Of a stretch of 64,000 nucleotides of DNA, positions 39,748 to 49,417 are shown one piece after another (within the stretch, counting starts at the first letter, position 1; every line of letters begins with the position of its first letter). Location of the stretch: assembly GCF_002843355.2 (NCBI RefSeq), contig NZ_PJAI02000014.1, positions 1 to 64,000 of the forward strand. Reading direction: 5' to 3'. The notes beneath the pieces were generated by a model. That model made no database searches and was not told the origin of the DNA. It saw nothing but the letters and a program-made list of their open reading frames with translations. The translations under genes and the position numbers were made by a program. The stretch is from Colwellia echini. GTDB taxonomy: Bacteria > Pseudomonadota > Gammaproteobacteria > Enterobacterales > Alteromonadaceae.

Positions 39748-41226
39748 CTATTGTGTAAACAATACCATAGTCTCAACATGCTTTGTTTGTGAAAACATAT
39801 CCATTAGTGATATTTTTTCAATTTTATAGCCTTGTGCTACCAGTATTGCGCTATCTCTAGCTAAAGTTGCAGGGTCACAACTTACATATAAAACGCTCGG
39901 TATTTTTAACGTCGCTATTTGCTTAACGGCTTGTTCAGCTCCTGCTCTTGCAGGGTCAAGTAATACTTTATCAAAAACCTGTGCCGTTGCCCATGATGCA
40001 GTTAGCCATTCACTGTTTAAGTCGGCCTGATAAAACTGACAATTATTTAATCCATTGACCTGTGCGTTATGTATGGCTTTGTCTACCATCACTTGCACAC
40101 CTTCAACACCAACAACCTGTTTAGATTTTTTAGCGATAGCTAAACTGAAATTACCCAAACCACAAAACAGATCCAACACTTTGTCGTTTTCACCAAGATT
40201 CATCCAAGCAAGTGCTTGGCTTATCATGGCATTATTTACTTGATAATTAATTTGAATAAAATCACTACTGGCAAAATAAATTTGGTTACCGTCGTCTAAT
40301 GTATAGGAAAGTTTAGGTGCTACATTTTGTTTCGAATGTTCGAGTGCTTGCTGCTCTGCGCCATTATCGATAATGACATGCCACGCATGTTTTTTTGCAA
40401 ACTGTTGCCAAAGTTGTGTATCAATTGCATTCATCACTTTAAGTTGGCGAACAACAAGTACTATTGACTCACCGACAAGTGAATTATCGTCTTGGGATAC
40501 ACTAGGTGCTGTATTGTTCTCTAATTCAACATGTGTAATATCGGCATGAATCACTTCAATATGGCCAATAGCAGCCTTAACTGTAAGTTGTGCTAATAAC
40601 TGTTTAAGTATTGGAAAAATGTTATTCACGGGCTCAACTAAAACAGGACATGATTTAATAACTGTTAACTGATTAGTTGATTTCTGCCTAAAGCCAATAA
40701 TTGGCAGATCATTTTTATCAAATTGTACACCAATTCGTGCTTTACGGCGGTAATGCCATGGCTCACTTTGAATAGGTGCCTGCCAAGGTAAATCTATTTT
40801 TTTTGTTTTGATGGCTGTTTTTTGCGTAGTTAGCTTGGCGTTAGGTCGCTTTTTTACGATCCCATCTTCTGCCGTTAAGCTGCGAACAAAAAGCTCGGTA
40901 ACTTTTTGTTGCTTAAAGGTAAGCTGTGCTGATAATGCCAGCATTTGTAAATCACAACCGCCACATTGCCCGAAATGCTGGCACTTTGGAGTAACTCGGT
41001 GCTCATTTTGTTTGTTGATGGCGATAATTTTTGCACGAGCATATTTACTTTTTTGCTCAATTACTTTTACCTCAGCCACCTCATTAGGTAAGGCGCCAGC
41101 AATAAAAATAGGTTTACCCTGCCAACGAGCCACGCCCACACCATTAATATCAAGTTTATCAATATGAACGGTTAATTGTTCATTGATTTTTTGGGATTTA
41201 ACTACAGGTTTAAAAAAGTTTGCCAT
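39748..41226 (-). CDS. rlmD: 23S rRNA (uracil-1939-C5)-methyltransferase
   Basis: An SAM-dependent m5U1939 methyltransferase. 492 residues (E. coli 433). An N-terminal TRAM domain (about 14-74) is followed by an Fe4S4 site with Cys82, Cys88, Cys91 (CQHFGQCGGC) and a fourth Cys in SCPVLVE. The catalytic domain has LDLFCGLGNFSLA (about 346-358), DPARAGAE, and the nucleophile in YVSCDPATLARD (about 448-459). The extra length comes from lysine-rich inserts near 115-140 and 235-250. Upstream of relA in the same order as E. coli, divergent from barA. Confidence 0.95.
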   Translation of the reverse strand: MANFFKPVVKSQKINEQLTVHIDKLDINGVGVARWQGKPIFIAGALPNEVAEVKVIEQKSKYARAKIIAINKQNEHRVTPKCQHFGQCGGCDLQMLALSAQLTFKQQKVTELFVRSLTAEDGIVKKRPNAKLTTQKTAIKTKKIDLPWQAPIQSEPWHYRRKARIGVQFDKNDLPIIGFRQKSTNQLTVIKSCPVLVEPVNNIFPILKQLLAQLTVKAAIGHIEVIHADITHVELENNTAPSVSQDDNSLVGESIVLVVRQLKVMNAIDTQLWQQFAKKHAWHVIIDNGAEQQALEHSKQNVAPKLSYTLDDGNQIYFASSDFIQINYQVNNAMISQALAWMNLGENDKVLDLFCGLGNFSLAIAKKSKQVVGVEGVQVMVDKAIHNAQVNGLNNCQFYQADLNSEWLTASWATAQVFDKVLLDPARAGAEQAVKQIATLKIPSVLYVSCDPATLARDSAILVAQGYKIEKISLMDMFSQTKHVETMVLFTQ

Positions 41227-41446
41227 GATGACCTTAAAACTAACAATGATTGTTATTAATAGCCTCTATATTTATATACCTCATCGCTAGCTAAACTGTA
41301 AATTTAACAATGTATATGAGAGTATTTATGTTAAGTTTAATTCTTAATTATAAAGTTAATAATAGAATTAATTCTCTTATAGAAAATTAGCTAAAAACAT
41401 AAGTAAGTATTTTACCTTAAATTCATCATAAAAGTTCAACAAAAAC

Positions 41447-44317
41447 ATGCAAAAGATCAGCTTAAAAGACTGGGTTATCATACTCACTATTGTACCAACT
41501 ACACTTATAGGTTTTAGTTTAGCGAGTTATTTTTCGTATAGTCGCTCTGTTGAACTTAATGACTTTCTTGAGCAACGTGCTCAAAGTATTATTGAGCCCA
41601 TTGCCATTGCCAGTAAAGATCCTTTACTCAACCAAAACCGTGACAAATTGCGTCAACTAATTAGTTTTACGCATCGTAATCAGTCAAGCATAGTGAAAAG
41701 TATTGTTGTTTTTACTGATGATAATCAAGTATTTGTTACTAGCTCTTATCATGGTGACATTAATTTGATGAGATTAAATTCAGACACTCCGCCACCAGAG
41801 CACACTACTATTGAGAATATAGCGGATTACATTATTTTCAGAGCACCTATTATTGATGAATATAACAAGGTTCACAATACTCACATTCAAAGTCCAATCA
41901 GCAAAAACACTTCTAATTTTGTTAGCAATGACAATCTGAAATTTACCAACACCACAAATGATGAAAAACCTAACATTATTGGTTATATAGCTATGCAGGT
42001 AGACAAAAATCAATTGAAGTTTAAACAACAAAGCCAGTATTTAATTGCTTTTGCTTTTGCTTTATTAGGTACATTGCTTAGCGGAATTTTTGCACTTAGA
42101 CTAATCACGAAAGTAACTAAACCTATTAACTCTATGGTTCTCGCAATAGAGCGAATTAGAGAAGGAAAACTGGAAAGTAGAGTGAGTGGGCAGTTACTTG
42201 GTGAACTTAATTTCCTCAAAAATGGCATCAATGCAATGGCACAGTCTCTTGATGGTTATCAAAATGAGATGAGTGCGAGTATCGATCAGGCAACTATCGA
42301 TTTACGCGAAAGCTTAGAGCAATTTGAAATTCAAAACGTTGAATTAAGCTTAGCCAAACGTAAAGCACAAGAAGCCAACAGAGTGAAGTCTGAATTTTTA
42401 GCTAATATGAGTCATGAATTACGTACCCCACTTAACGGTGTAATTGGCTTTACTCGACAAGTACTAAAAACACCACTCACCGAGAATCAACGTGATTATT
42501 TACAAACAATTGATCGCTCAGCCAATAACTTATTAACCATTATTAACGATATTCTTGATTTTTCTAAGTTAGATGCAGGAAGAATGGTTATCGAAAATAT
42601 ACCTTTCTCTTTTAGGGAATCAATTGAAGAAACCTTAAAATTATTAGCGCCTTCTGCACATAAAAAGAATATTGAATTATCAATTAATTTGCCAGAAGAG
42701 GTGCCTGACTCTTTGATCGGCGACACCATGCGAATTAAGCAAATAATCACTAATTTAATCAGTAACGCTATAAAGTTCACACCACAAGGTACTGTTGCTG
42801 TTGATATATCAAGTGAAGCAGTCAATCAGAAAAGTATCAAATTCAAAGTGATAGTTGAAGACACTGGTATTGGTATGACGGCAGAGCAACAAAAAACTAT
42901 TTTTGATGCCTTTACCCAAGCAGATCAAAGTATTACCCGCTTATATGGTGGCACTGGATTAGGTTTGGTTATTTGTCAACGACTAGCGCAAGAGATGAAA
43001 GGTGATATTGGCTTCACCAGTGAAAAAAATCATGGCTCTAGCTTTTGGTTTACTTTTCAATGTGAAGTTAATTCAACGCCATTGTTATGGGAGTTAAACA
43101 ACCAACATTTAGCCGATAAAACAATACTTTATTACGAAGAAAGTGCACACGGCAGAGAAGCAATTAAACACATACTCAAACATTGGCGTATGCAAGTTAC
43201 CTCGGTTATAAATCAGCACCAATTATCGCAGGTATTATCCCGCGCGAGCCAAACACAACAAAGCTTTGATTATGCACTTATTGGTCATAATCAAACTGCT
43301 ACCGCACTTAGTGAGCTGAAAAAAACGATTACCCAGTTAAAACCAATTTCTAATAATATATATTTAGCTTTAAATAGTAACTCGCCTAATTTACATGACG
43401 CCCTTGTAGCTATTGGTGCTACTAGCTGCTTAAGTAAACCACTGACTGCTAATAATTTAAGTAGAGTATTTCAAGCTTCAGCTATTAATGAGCCACAAAG
43501 ACTGACCTTAAGCTCACCTCAAGGCAAACGACTCCCTATAAAAGTATTAGCTGTTGACGATAATGAAGCTAACCTAAAATTGATTAATGCTTTGTTATTA
43601 GAGCAAGTAGAAGAAGTTGTTACCGCTGAAAATGGCTTGATTGCTCTCGAACGTTGTGAAACTGAAAGCTTCGCATTAATTTTTATGGATATTCAAATGC
43701 CTATATTAGATGGCATTAGCGCACTGAAGAAAATAAAACAAATACCCTCTAATATGAATACACCAATTATTGCTGTTACGGCGCATGCATTAAATGGTGA
43801 AAGAGAGAAGATGCAGCAACAAGGTTTCAATGCTTACATGACTAAGCCTATTGATGAGACTATGTTACGTCATATAATTTATGAATATTGTGATTTTAAT
43901 CATCTCAATAATTCATCAACTGAAATCATTGTGAATGAAGAGAACCTCGCTTTGAATGATTCATCGCAGGTCTTTGATTGGCCCTTAGCATTAAATCGCA
44001 GCGCCAATAAAACAGACCTAGCCAAAGAAATGTTCTTAGGCTTGATTGAAAGTTTACCCGCAACTGAGCAAGGTATCCGGGAAGCCATTAACACACATGA
44101 TATAGCTCTAATTAAACGTCTGGTGCATAAGCTTAATGGCGCTTGCTGTTATACAGGTACTCCAAACTTAGCTAAGATCACTAATCACCTAGAAACACAA
44201 TTAAAAATAGGTCTGAGTCTTGATGAACTTGAACCAGAGTTTCTTGAGTTTTTTGAACATATTGAACAGCTACTACTTGCCGCCCCCAGTGCTTTGCAAG
44301 AAATAAATGGTAAGTAA
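41447..44317 (+). CDS. barA: Hybrid sensor histidine kinase BarA
   Basis: The tripartite sensor that phosphorylates UvrY/GacA and so drives CsrA-titrating RNAs. 956 residues: TM1 (about 10-30), a periplasmic sensor (about 31-195), TM2 (about 198-220), HAMP, HisKA with His323 (NMSHELRTPLNG), an HATPase domain (about 430-545; NLISNAIKFTPQG, GGTGLGLVIC), a degenerate receiver-like segment (about 555-675), a receiver with Asp748 (FMDIQMPILDG), and HPt with His894 (LVHKLNGACCYTG). The conserved place opposite rlmD-relA supports barA. The target uvrY is not in this window. Confidence 0.93.
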   Translation: MQKISLKDWVIILTIVPTTLIGFSLASYFSYSRSVELNDFLEQRAQSIIEPIAIASKDPLLNQNRDKLRQLISFTHRNQSSIVKSIVVFTDDNQVFVTSSYHGDINLMRLNSDTPPPEHTTIENIADYIIFRAPIIDEYNKVHNTHIQSPISKNTSNFVSNDNLKFTNTTNDEKPNIIGYIAMQVDKNQLKFKQQSQYLIAFAFALLGTLLSGIFALRLITKVTKPINSMVLAIERIREGKLESRVSGQLLGELNFLKNGINAMAQSLDGYQNEMSASIDQATIDLRESLEQFEIQNVELSLAKRKAQEANRVKSEFLANMSHELRTPLNGVIGFTRQVLKTPLTENQRDYLQTIDRSANNLLTIINDILDFSKLDAGRMVIENIPFSFRESIEETLKLLAPSAHKKNIELSINLPEEVPDSLIGDTMRIKQIITNLISNAIKFTPQGTVAVDISSEAVNQKSIKFKVIVEDTGIGMTAEQQKTIFDAFTQADQSITRLYGGTGLGLVICQRLAQEMKGDIGFTSEKNHGSSFWFTFQCEVNSTPLLWELNNQHLADKTILYYEESAHGREAIKHILKHWRMQVTSVINQHQLSQVLSRASQTQQSFDYALIGHNQTATALSELKKTITQLKPISNNIYLALNSNSPNLHDALVAIGATSCLSKPLTANNLSRVFQASAINEPQRLTLSSPQGKRLPIKVLAVDDNEANLKLINALLLEQVEEVVTAENGLIALERCETESFALIFMDIQMPILDGISALKKIKQIPSNMNTPIIAVTAHALNGEREKMQQQGFNAYMTKPIDETMLRHIIYEYCDFNHLNNSSTEIIVNEENLALNDSSQVFDWPLALNRSANKTDLAKEMFLGLIESLPATEQGIREAINTHDIALIKRLVHKLNGACCYTGTPNLAKITNHLETQLKIGLSLDELEPEFLEFFEHIEQLLLAAPSALQEINGK

Positions 44318-44456
44318 CCTGATGTGATTGTTATACGTAGGGATAATAATTGAATAAAAGGATATTTATTAAAAAACAGACTATTAAGCAATACTCACCA
44401 TTATGGTTCGTATTGCTTAGATGATTGAATAAATAAATTGCTTCGGTAGTTTTATT

Positions 44457-44705
44457 TTAACGAAGTACAATATCAGGGGATGTATTTATTTCCCCATCTT
44501 CGGTAATAACCGCTACACCGCCACTACATTGTAGTACAGCCAAGCGATCATTTTCATCTTTACGAACAAACGTTAATTCATAGCCAAATTTTCCAAGGCT
44601 ACTCGCGGAAAATTTCTGTGCTAACGATAACTTATTCCACCACGCTGATTGCTCAGGAGTTTCCTTTCTACGCTCTAACATGGGTTTCATTTGTGCTTGC
44701 ATCAT
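44457..44705 (-). CDS. Small conserved hypothetical protein
   Basis: 82 residues, without a signal peptide or membrane segment. The N-terminal part is Met/Gln/Arg-rich, and two predicted strands occur in YELTFVRKDENDRLAVLQCSGGV and ITEDGEINTSPDIVLR (shown here in parts: ELTFVRKDEN, AVLQCSGGVAVITEDGEI). I do not recognise the family. It starts with two Mets (44705 or 44702) and lies alone between barA and pdxJ. A hairpin at 44386-44418 (AAGCAATAC / GTATTGCTT) separates it from barA. Confidence 0.7.
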   Translation of the reverse strand: MMQAQMKPMLERRKETPEQSAWWNKLSLAQKFSASSLGKFGYELTFVRKDENDRLAVLQCSGGVAVITEDGEINTSPDIVLR

Positions 44706-44900
44706 TTACTCTCGCTTGTCTCTAATGAGTCCATTCCACCCTACTAAAATCAAGTGTAGACTAAAATAAAAACAAATAAAGTGAAAATGATGGTTTTTTA
44801 CTCTATTACTAAATAATAATTTAAGTAATGATTCAAAATTCACTCTATATTTCTAACTACTACTGTGAAGTCAGAAGCAACAACCGAGCCTTTGCTGAAC

Positions 44901-45632
44901 CTAGGCTCTTGCTTCTAACATCAATTTTTTCATATCTCGCACAGCGGTATCTAAACCGTCAATCACTGCACGGGCAATAATTGCGTGACCAATATTTAGT
45001 TCAATAATTTCTTTAATTGCCGCAATAGGCTTTACGTTGAAGTAATTCAAACCATGCCCAGCATTAACTTTTAAACCTAAACTGTGCGCGTATTTAATAC
45101 CAACAGTTAATCGCTCTAACTCTACTTGTTGCGCTACTTCACAAGTTAAGTCTGCATAGTGGCCGGTATGAATCTCTATATAAGGTGCTTTAGTGGCGAA
45201 TGCCGCATCAATTTGCGCTTTGTCTGCATCAATAAATAAACTCACGGCAATACCCGCCGTACTAAGTTTTTCAGTCGCCTTGGCTACCTTGTCAAATTGA
45301 GCAACAACGTCTAAACCACCTTCAGTGGTAAGCTCTTCGCGTTTTTCTGGTACTAAACAACAAAATACAGGTTTAACATCACAGGCAATAGCGACCATTT
45401 CATCGGTAACTGCCATTTCAAAGTTCATGCGCGTTTGTAAGGTTTGTTTTAATATATATATATCACGGTCTTGAATATGGCGTCGGTCTTCTCGTAAATG
45501 TACGGTAATGCCATCAGCGCCGGCATGTTCAGCAACACTTGCCGCATGAACAGGATCAGGATAAGTGGTACCACGCGCTTGTCTTAATGTGGCTATATGG
45601 TCAACATTTACACCTAATAATAATTCAGTCAT
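44901..45632 (-). CDS. pdxJ: Pyridoxine 5'-phosphate synthase
   Basis: The final ring-closing step of de novo vitamin B6 synthesis, joining 1-deoxyxylulose 5-phosphate and 3-amino-2-oxopropyl phosphate. 243 residues (E. coli 243), a TIM barrel. Motifs: [20 protein letters not shown] (5-24), [16 protein letters not shown] (about 40-55), and [10 protein letters not shown] (about 191-200), with [13 protein letters not shown] at the end. ATG at 45632. Downstream of recO by 136 bases in the rnc-era-recO-pdxJ order of E. coli. No acpS follows. Confidence 0.97.
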   Translation of the reverse strand: MTELLLGVNVDHIATLRQARGTTYPDPVHAASVAEHAGADGITVHLREDRRHIQDRDIYILKQTLQTRMNFEMAVTDEMVAIACDVKPVFCCLVPEKREELTTEGGLDVVAQFDKVAKATEKLSTAGIAVSLFIDADKAQIDAAFATKAPYIEIHTGHYADLTCEVAQQVELERLTVGIKYAHSLGLKVNAGHGLNYFNVKPIAAIKEIIELNIGHAIIARAVIDGLDTAVRDMKKLMLEARA

Positions 45633-45768
45633 ATTGAAATCTCTTCTTTGATTTTTTGTTGTACTTGTCGTTTAATTCGGTCTTTATAAAATACTTACTT
45701 GCTAAAGTTGTTAAGCCTAACTTTTTACTGTCGTCTTACTGTCATCATTGACTTAGCGCAGTATGTGG

Positions 45769-46518
45769 TTATGCCTTTTGAGTAAATAACTTACGACTAT
45801 TTAACGGCTTATTACCTAATAATTGGTTAATAACCTGTCGCATAAGTAACTTAAAAGTATGATTCACTTCATTAGTGAATTGATAAGTTTCGGGCTCTTG
45901 CTCTGATAAACCGTTTAACAATACAGAGCTTTGGTTAATAGGTTGTCGTTGTGCAATAACTTGTAAATGAGCTTGAGCAAAACATTGCTGGCTATTTTTG
46001 GGTAGAGCTTCATAAACAGGGACAAACCCTTGCTCAGTTATATAGTGAAAGTAATTTGCTTCGAATTCAAATACTGGCGAAAAGTCAAATGACAAGCCTA
46101 ACTCTTCTAATAGAGCTAATTCAAAAAATCGTAATTGTGACGCTATTTCTTTGCCTTGCGCTAACGCTGTTAAAGTATTTCGATACTGAATAAATAAATC
46201 GGTACAGGCGATGTGCTCGGTAAGTAAACGTATCATCAATTCGTTAATATAAAATGCGCTAAACAAGCTATGTTTTATTAACGAAAATGATTTAGCTGTC
46301 GAGTCTACTTGCGTTATTTGTTTAAAAGTCCCCTCACCTTTAATACTTACTCTCAGCGGTAAGAAAGGCTGAATTAAGCCTTTTTTAATAGAGCGCTTCG
46401 ACTGCCCTACATACACTAAAGCGGTTACTTTGCCTTCGTCCTCTGTTAATAAATCAACCAATAGCTGATTTTCACGATAAGGACGTCGATGTAAAATAAA
46501 TGCGTTTTGTTCAATCAT
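45769..46518 (-). CDS. recO: DNA repair protein RecO
   Basis: The RecFOR mediator that loads RecA on SSB-coated single-strand DNA and anneals strands. 249 residues (E. coli 242). An N-terminal OB-fold (about 5-80) with AFILHRRPYRENQLLVDLLT and GKVTALVYVGQS is followed by an all-helical C-terminal domain. The zinc cysteines found in many RecO proteins are not all present, as in E. coli. ATG 46518, 32 bases after era on the same strand. Confidence 0.93.
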   Translation of the reverse strand: MIEQNAFILHRRPYRENQLLVDLLTEDEGKVTALVYVGQSKRSIKKGLIQPFLPLRVSIKGEGTFKQITQVDSTAKSFSLIKHSLFSAFYINELMIRLLTEHIACTDLFIQYRNTLTALAQGKEIASQLRFFELALLEELGLSFDFSPVFEFEANYFHYITEQGFVPVYEALPKNSQQCFAQAHLQVIAQRQPINQSSVLLNGLSEQEPETYQFTNEVNHTFKLLMRQVINQLLGNKPLNSRKLFTQKA

Positions 46519-46550
46519 TTATTATTTGCCAATGATGGTTACTAATTTAG

Positions 46551-47468
46551 TTAACCTGAGTAATCATCACCGTAACCTAAGCTACGTAATGCACGTTCGT
46601 CATCTGCCCAACCTGATTTGACTTTAACCCAAGTTTCGAGAAAGACTTTACTTTCAAATAAGTTTTCCATATCGCGTCGAGCTTCCTGCCCGATTGTTTT
46701 TAAACGTTCACCTCGATTACCAATAACCATACGTTTTTGGCTTTCTCGCTCAACTAAAACCAGTGCATTAATATGAATAATGCCTTTCTCATCCATCTTA
46801 AACTGCTCTATTTCTACAGTAATAGAATAAGGTAATTCATCACCAGTAAAACGAATTAATTTTTCACGAATGATTTCTGAGGCCATGAAACGACTAGAGC
46901 GATCAGTAATGTGATCTTCAGGGAACCAAAAGCCACCTTCAGGTAGCGACGATAAACATAATTGACGAATAGTATCTACGCCTTGTCCTTTAGTTGCACA
47001 AATAGGCACTATATCTCTAAAGTCATGCATTGCACCTAACTTTTGTAGGTGAGGTAATAAGTCGTCTTTATCTGCAATATTATCGGTTTTATTTACTACT
47101 AATATACACGGCATGCCGCTTTGTTTAACTTTGCTCAACACTAACTCGTCATCTTGTGTCCAGTTAGTACCTTCAACCAAAAACATAATTAATTCAACTT
47201 CGGCAATTGAACTACTGGCGGCGCGATTCATTAAACGGTTAATGGCGCGCTTTTCTTCGGTATGTAAACCTGGAGTATCAACTAAAATGGCTTGTCTGTT
47301 TTCTTCAGTTAATATACCGAGGATACGATGACGAGTCGTTTGCGGTTTTTTAGACGTAATACTAATTTTTTGCCCTAACAAGGCATTTAATAATGTTGAT
47401 TTGCCAACATTTGGGCGACCAACAATAGCGATTAAGCCAGCATAGGTATCTGAGGTATCGGTGTGCAT
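46551..47468 (-). CDS. era: GTPase Era
   Basis: An essential GTPase that binds the 3' end of 16S rRNA and couples ribosome maturation to the cell cycle. 305 residues. G1 [16 protein letters not shown] (about 17-32), G2 with TTRHRI, G3 VDTPGLH (about 62-68), G4 NKTD (about 128), and a C-terminal KH domain with [20 protein letters not shown] in the RNA-binding helices (about 246-265). Three bases separate it from the rnc stop, so it is translated in tandem with rnc as in E. coli. Confidence 0.97.
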   Translation of the reverse strand: MHTDTSDTYAGLIAIVGRPNVGKSTLLNALLGQKISITSKKPQTTRHRILGILTEENRQAILVDTPGLHTEEKRAINRLMNRAASSSIAEVELIMFLVEGTNWTQDDELVLSKVKQSGMPCILVVNKTDNIADKDDLLPHLQKLGAMHDFRDIVPICATKGQGVDTIRQLCLSSLPEGGFWFPEDHITDRSSRFMASEIIREKLIRFTGDELPYSITVEIEQFKMDEKGIIHINALVLVERESQKRMVIGNRGERLKTIGQEARRDMENLFESKVFLETWVKVKSGWADDERALRSLGYGDDYSG

Positions 47469-47471
47469 AAT

Positions 47472-48284
47472 TTAATTTCTCGTGCTGGTTTTTTTACTTG
47501 AATTAGTTTTACTTTGTGCAGGTTTTGTTAACTTCAGTTTCTTCGAAATCGCAGGTTTGGTTGATTTAGAAAACTTAGCGGCTTTAACTTTCCCCGCTTT
47601 TTCTTGCTCAATTAAAGCAAGTATTTGCATTGCGGCTTCTTGCTCTGCTTTACGACGACTAGTACCTTTAGCAATAACAACATCTTTGATAATAGATGTT
47701 TGACAACGAACAGTAAATTCTTGGTTGTGAGACTGTCCACTAGTATCAATAACTTCATAACTAGGCAGTTCTATTTTTCTACCTTGTAAGTATTCTTGTA
47801 ATCGCGTTTTAGGATCTTTTTGCTCATTTCCTGGCTTAATTGCTTTTAAACGTTGCTCGAACCAACTCAAAATAAGCTCTTTACAACGATCAATGCACGA
47901 ATCTAAATATACCGCACCAATAATGGCTTCAATAGCATCTTCTAAAATTGATTCACGGCGATGCCCACCACTTTTCAATTCACCTGGTCCGAGAATTAAA
48001 CATTCACCTAACTCAAAATCACGCGCCACTTTAGCTAAAGTAACACCTTTAACTAAACTAGATCGCATACGGGTTAAGTCACCCTCATCATGTTTTGGAA
48101 ATTTATCATAAAGTGCTTCAGCAATAACAAAACCTAAAATTGAATCCCCTAAGAATTCAAGTCTTTCGTTATGTTCGCCCTTGGCACTACGGTGAGTAAG
48201 TGCTTGCACTAACAATGTAGGATCATTAAAGTCATAACCCAACTTCTTGGTTAATCTTGCTAAATTATGCGGATTAATTTTCAC
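47472..48284 (-). CDS. rnc: Ribonuclease III
   Basis: A double-strand-specific endoribonuclease for rRNA and sRNA-mRNA processing. 270 residues from a GTG start (48284). The RNase III signature is [15 protein letters not shown] (about 39-53), with the second acidic site [14 protein letters not shown] (about 113-126). The dsRNA-binding domain spans about 155-225. The tail from about 228 to 270 is Lys/Ser/Thr-rich ([19 protein letters not shown]) and absent from the 226-residue E. coli enzyme. It is the first gene of the tight rnc-era pair. Confidence 0.95.
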   Translation of the reverse strand: MKINPHNLARLTKKLGYDFNDPTLLVQALTHRSAKGEHNERLEFLGDSILGFVIAEALYDKFPKHDEGDLTRMRSSLVKGVTLAKVARDFELGECLILGPGELKSGGHRRESILEDAIEAIIGAVYLDSCIDRCKELILSWFEQRLKAIKPGNEQKDPKTRLQEYLQGRKIELPSYEVIDTSGQSHNQEFTVRCQTSIIKDVVIAKGTSRRKAEQEAAMQILALIEQEKAGKVKAAKFSKSTKPAISKKLKLTKPAQSKTNSSKKTSTRN

Positions 48285-48371
48285 GATAGATCACTATTTA
48301 CCATACTAAAAGACTTACTATAAAATTTTCTAAAATAAGGGTTACCAGGCATGCTTTTAAAAACAACCATT

Positions 48372-49304
48372 TTAATGAATTGCTCCAATACGTGAAAAAC
48401 GTATGCCAGTTGGAACCCACTGCGGTAAAAAGCTATCTTCGCTACGATCAAAATCAAAGCTCATCCAAATAGCAACCGCTTCTCCTACTAGATTTTCTTC
48501 AGGCACAAAGCCCCAAAAACGACCATCGGCTGAATTATCTCTGTTGTCACCCATTACAAAATAATGATTAGCAGGTACTAAAAACTCATCGGCTGCAGTG
48601 CCCGCCTGTTGGAAGTACATAGAGGTACGCGATGGAATATGGCTATCATTTAACACATGATGCGTTTTGTTCATCATTTGAGATTCAAATTCTTTCATAC
48701 CATATTTCGCATCAGGGCCGTCATAGTCACCTAATAGTTTTTGTGGCACTTGCTCAAAATCAGGACAAGTTTCATCAGAATCTAAACATGCTGGTTTAAT
48801 ATATAACGATTTATTACGGTAAATAATGCGATCTCCTGGTAAACCGATAACACGTTTTATGTAATCAATTCGAGGATCTTCTGGGTATTTAAATACCGCA
48901 ATATCACCACGCTCTGGTAAGCCATTTTCAATGAACTTTATTCGTGCAACGGGATCTTTTAAACCGTAATTGAATTTATTAACAAGAATGAAATCACCAT
49001 CAAGTAAGGTTGGCATCATTGAGCCTGACGGTATTTGAAATGGTTCATATAAAAAAGAGCGTAAAATTAAAACAAAAGCAATAACGGGGAATATTTGTAT
49101 TGCGGTATCAACTAATGGCGACGGCTCGGTTAATGTCGCTAAGGCTTCAGGTGTAATTTCTGCTGCATGTAATTCTTTGGCTGCAGCTTGAGCTTCATCA
49201 GCTTTTAATTGACGCTGTGGCGCTAAATAAAATTTATTAGCAAACCATACTATCCCTGTTAACACAGTGATTACCACTAAGATAATCGAAAAATAAACTG
49301 CCAT
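48372..49304 (-). CDS. lepB: Signal peptidase I
   Basis: Cleaves Sec and Tat signal peptides in the periplasm. 310 residues (E. coli 324). Two N-terminal membrane segments (about 3-22 and 68-86). The catalytic Ser is in FQIPSGSMMPTLLDGDF (about 91-107) and the general-base Lys in DYIKRVIGLPGDR (about 147-159). Box E is GDNRDNSADGRFWGFV (about 252-267). ATG 49304, 113 bases after lepA on the same strand, the usual lepA-lepB-rnc-era order. Confidence 0.97.
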   Translation of the reverse strand: MAVYFSIILVVITVLTGIVWFANKFYLAPQRQLKADEAQAAAKELHAAEITPEALATLTEPSPLVDTAIQIFPVIAFVLILRSFLYEPFQIPSGSMMPTLLDGDFILVNKFNYGLKDPVARIKFIENGLPERGDIAVFKYPEDPRIDYIKRVIGLPGDRIIYRNKSLYIKPACLDSDETCPDFEQVPQKLLGDYDGPDAKYGMKEFESQMMNKTHHVLNDSHIPSRTSMYFQQAGTAADEFLVPANHYFVMGDNRDNSADGRFWGFVPEENLVGEAVAIWMSFDFDRSEDSFLPQWVPTGIRFSRIGAIH

Positions 49305-49417
49305 ATTATTCCTAACTATTACTAATTTAAAATCTACTCGGTTAACGCTTAAAAAATATAATCAAGCGACAATATTGATAAAGGTTCGCAATTGTCGCTA
49401 TTAATCAACCGAATTAT

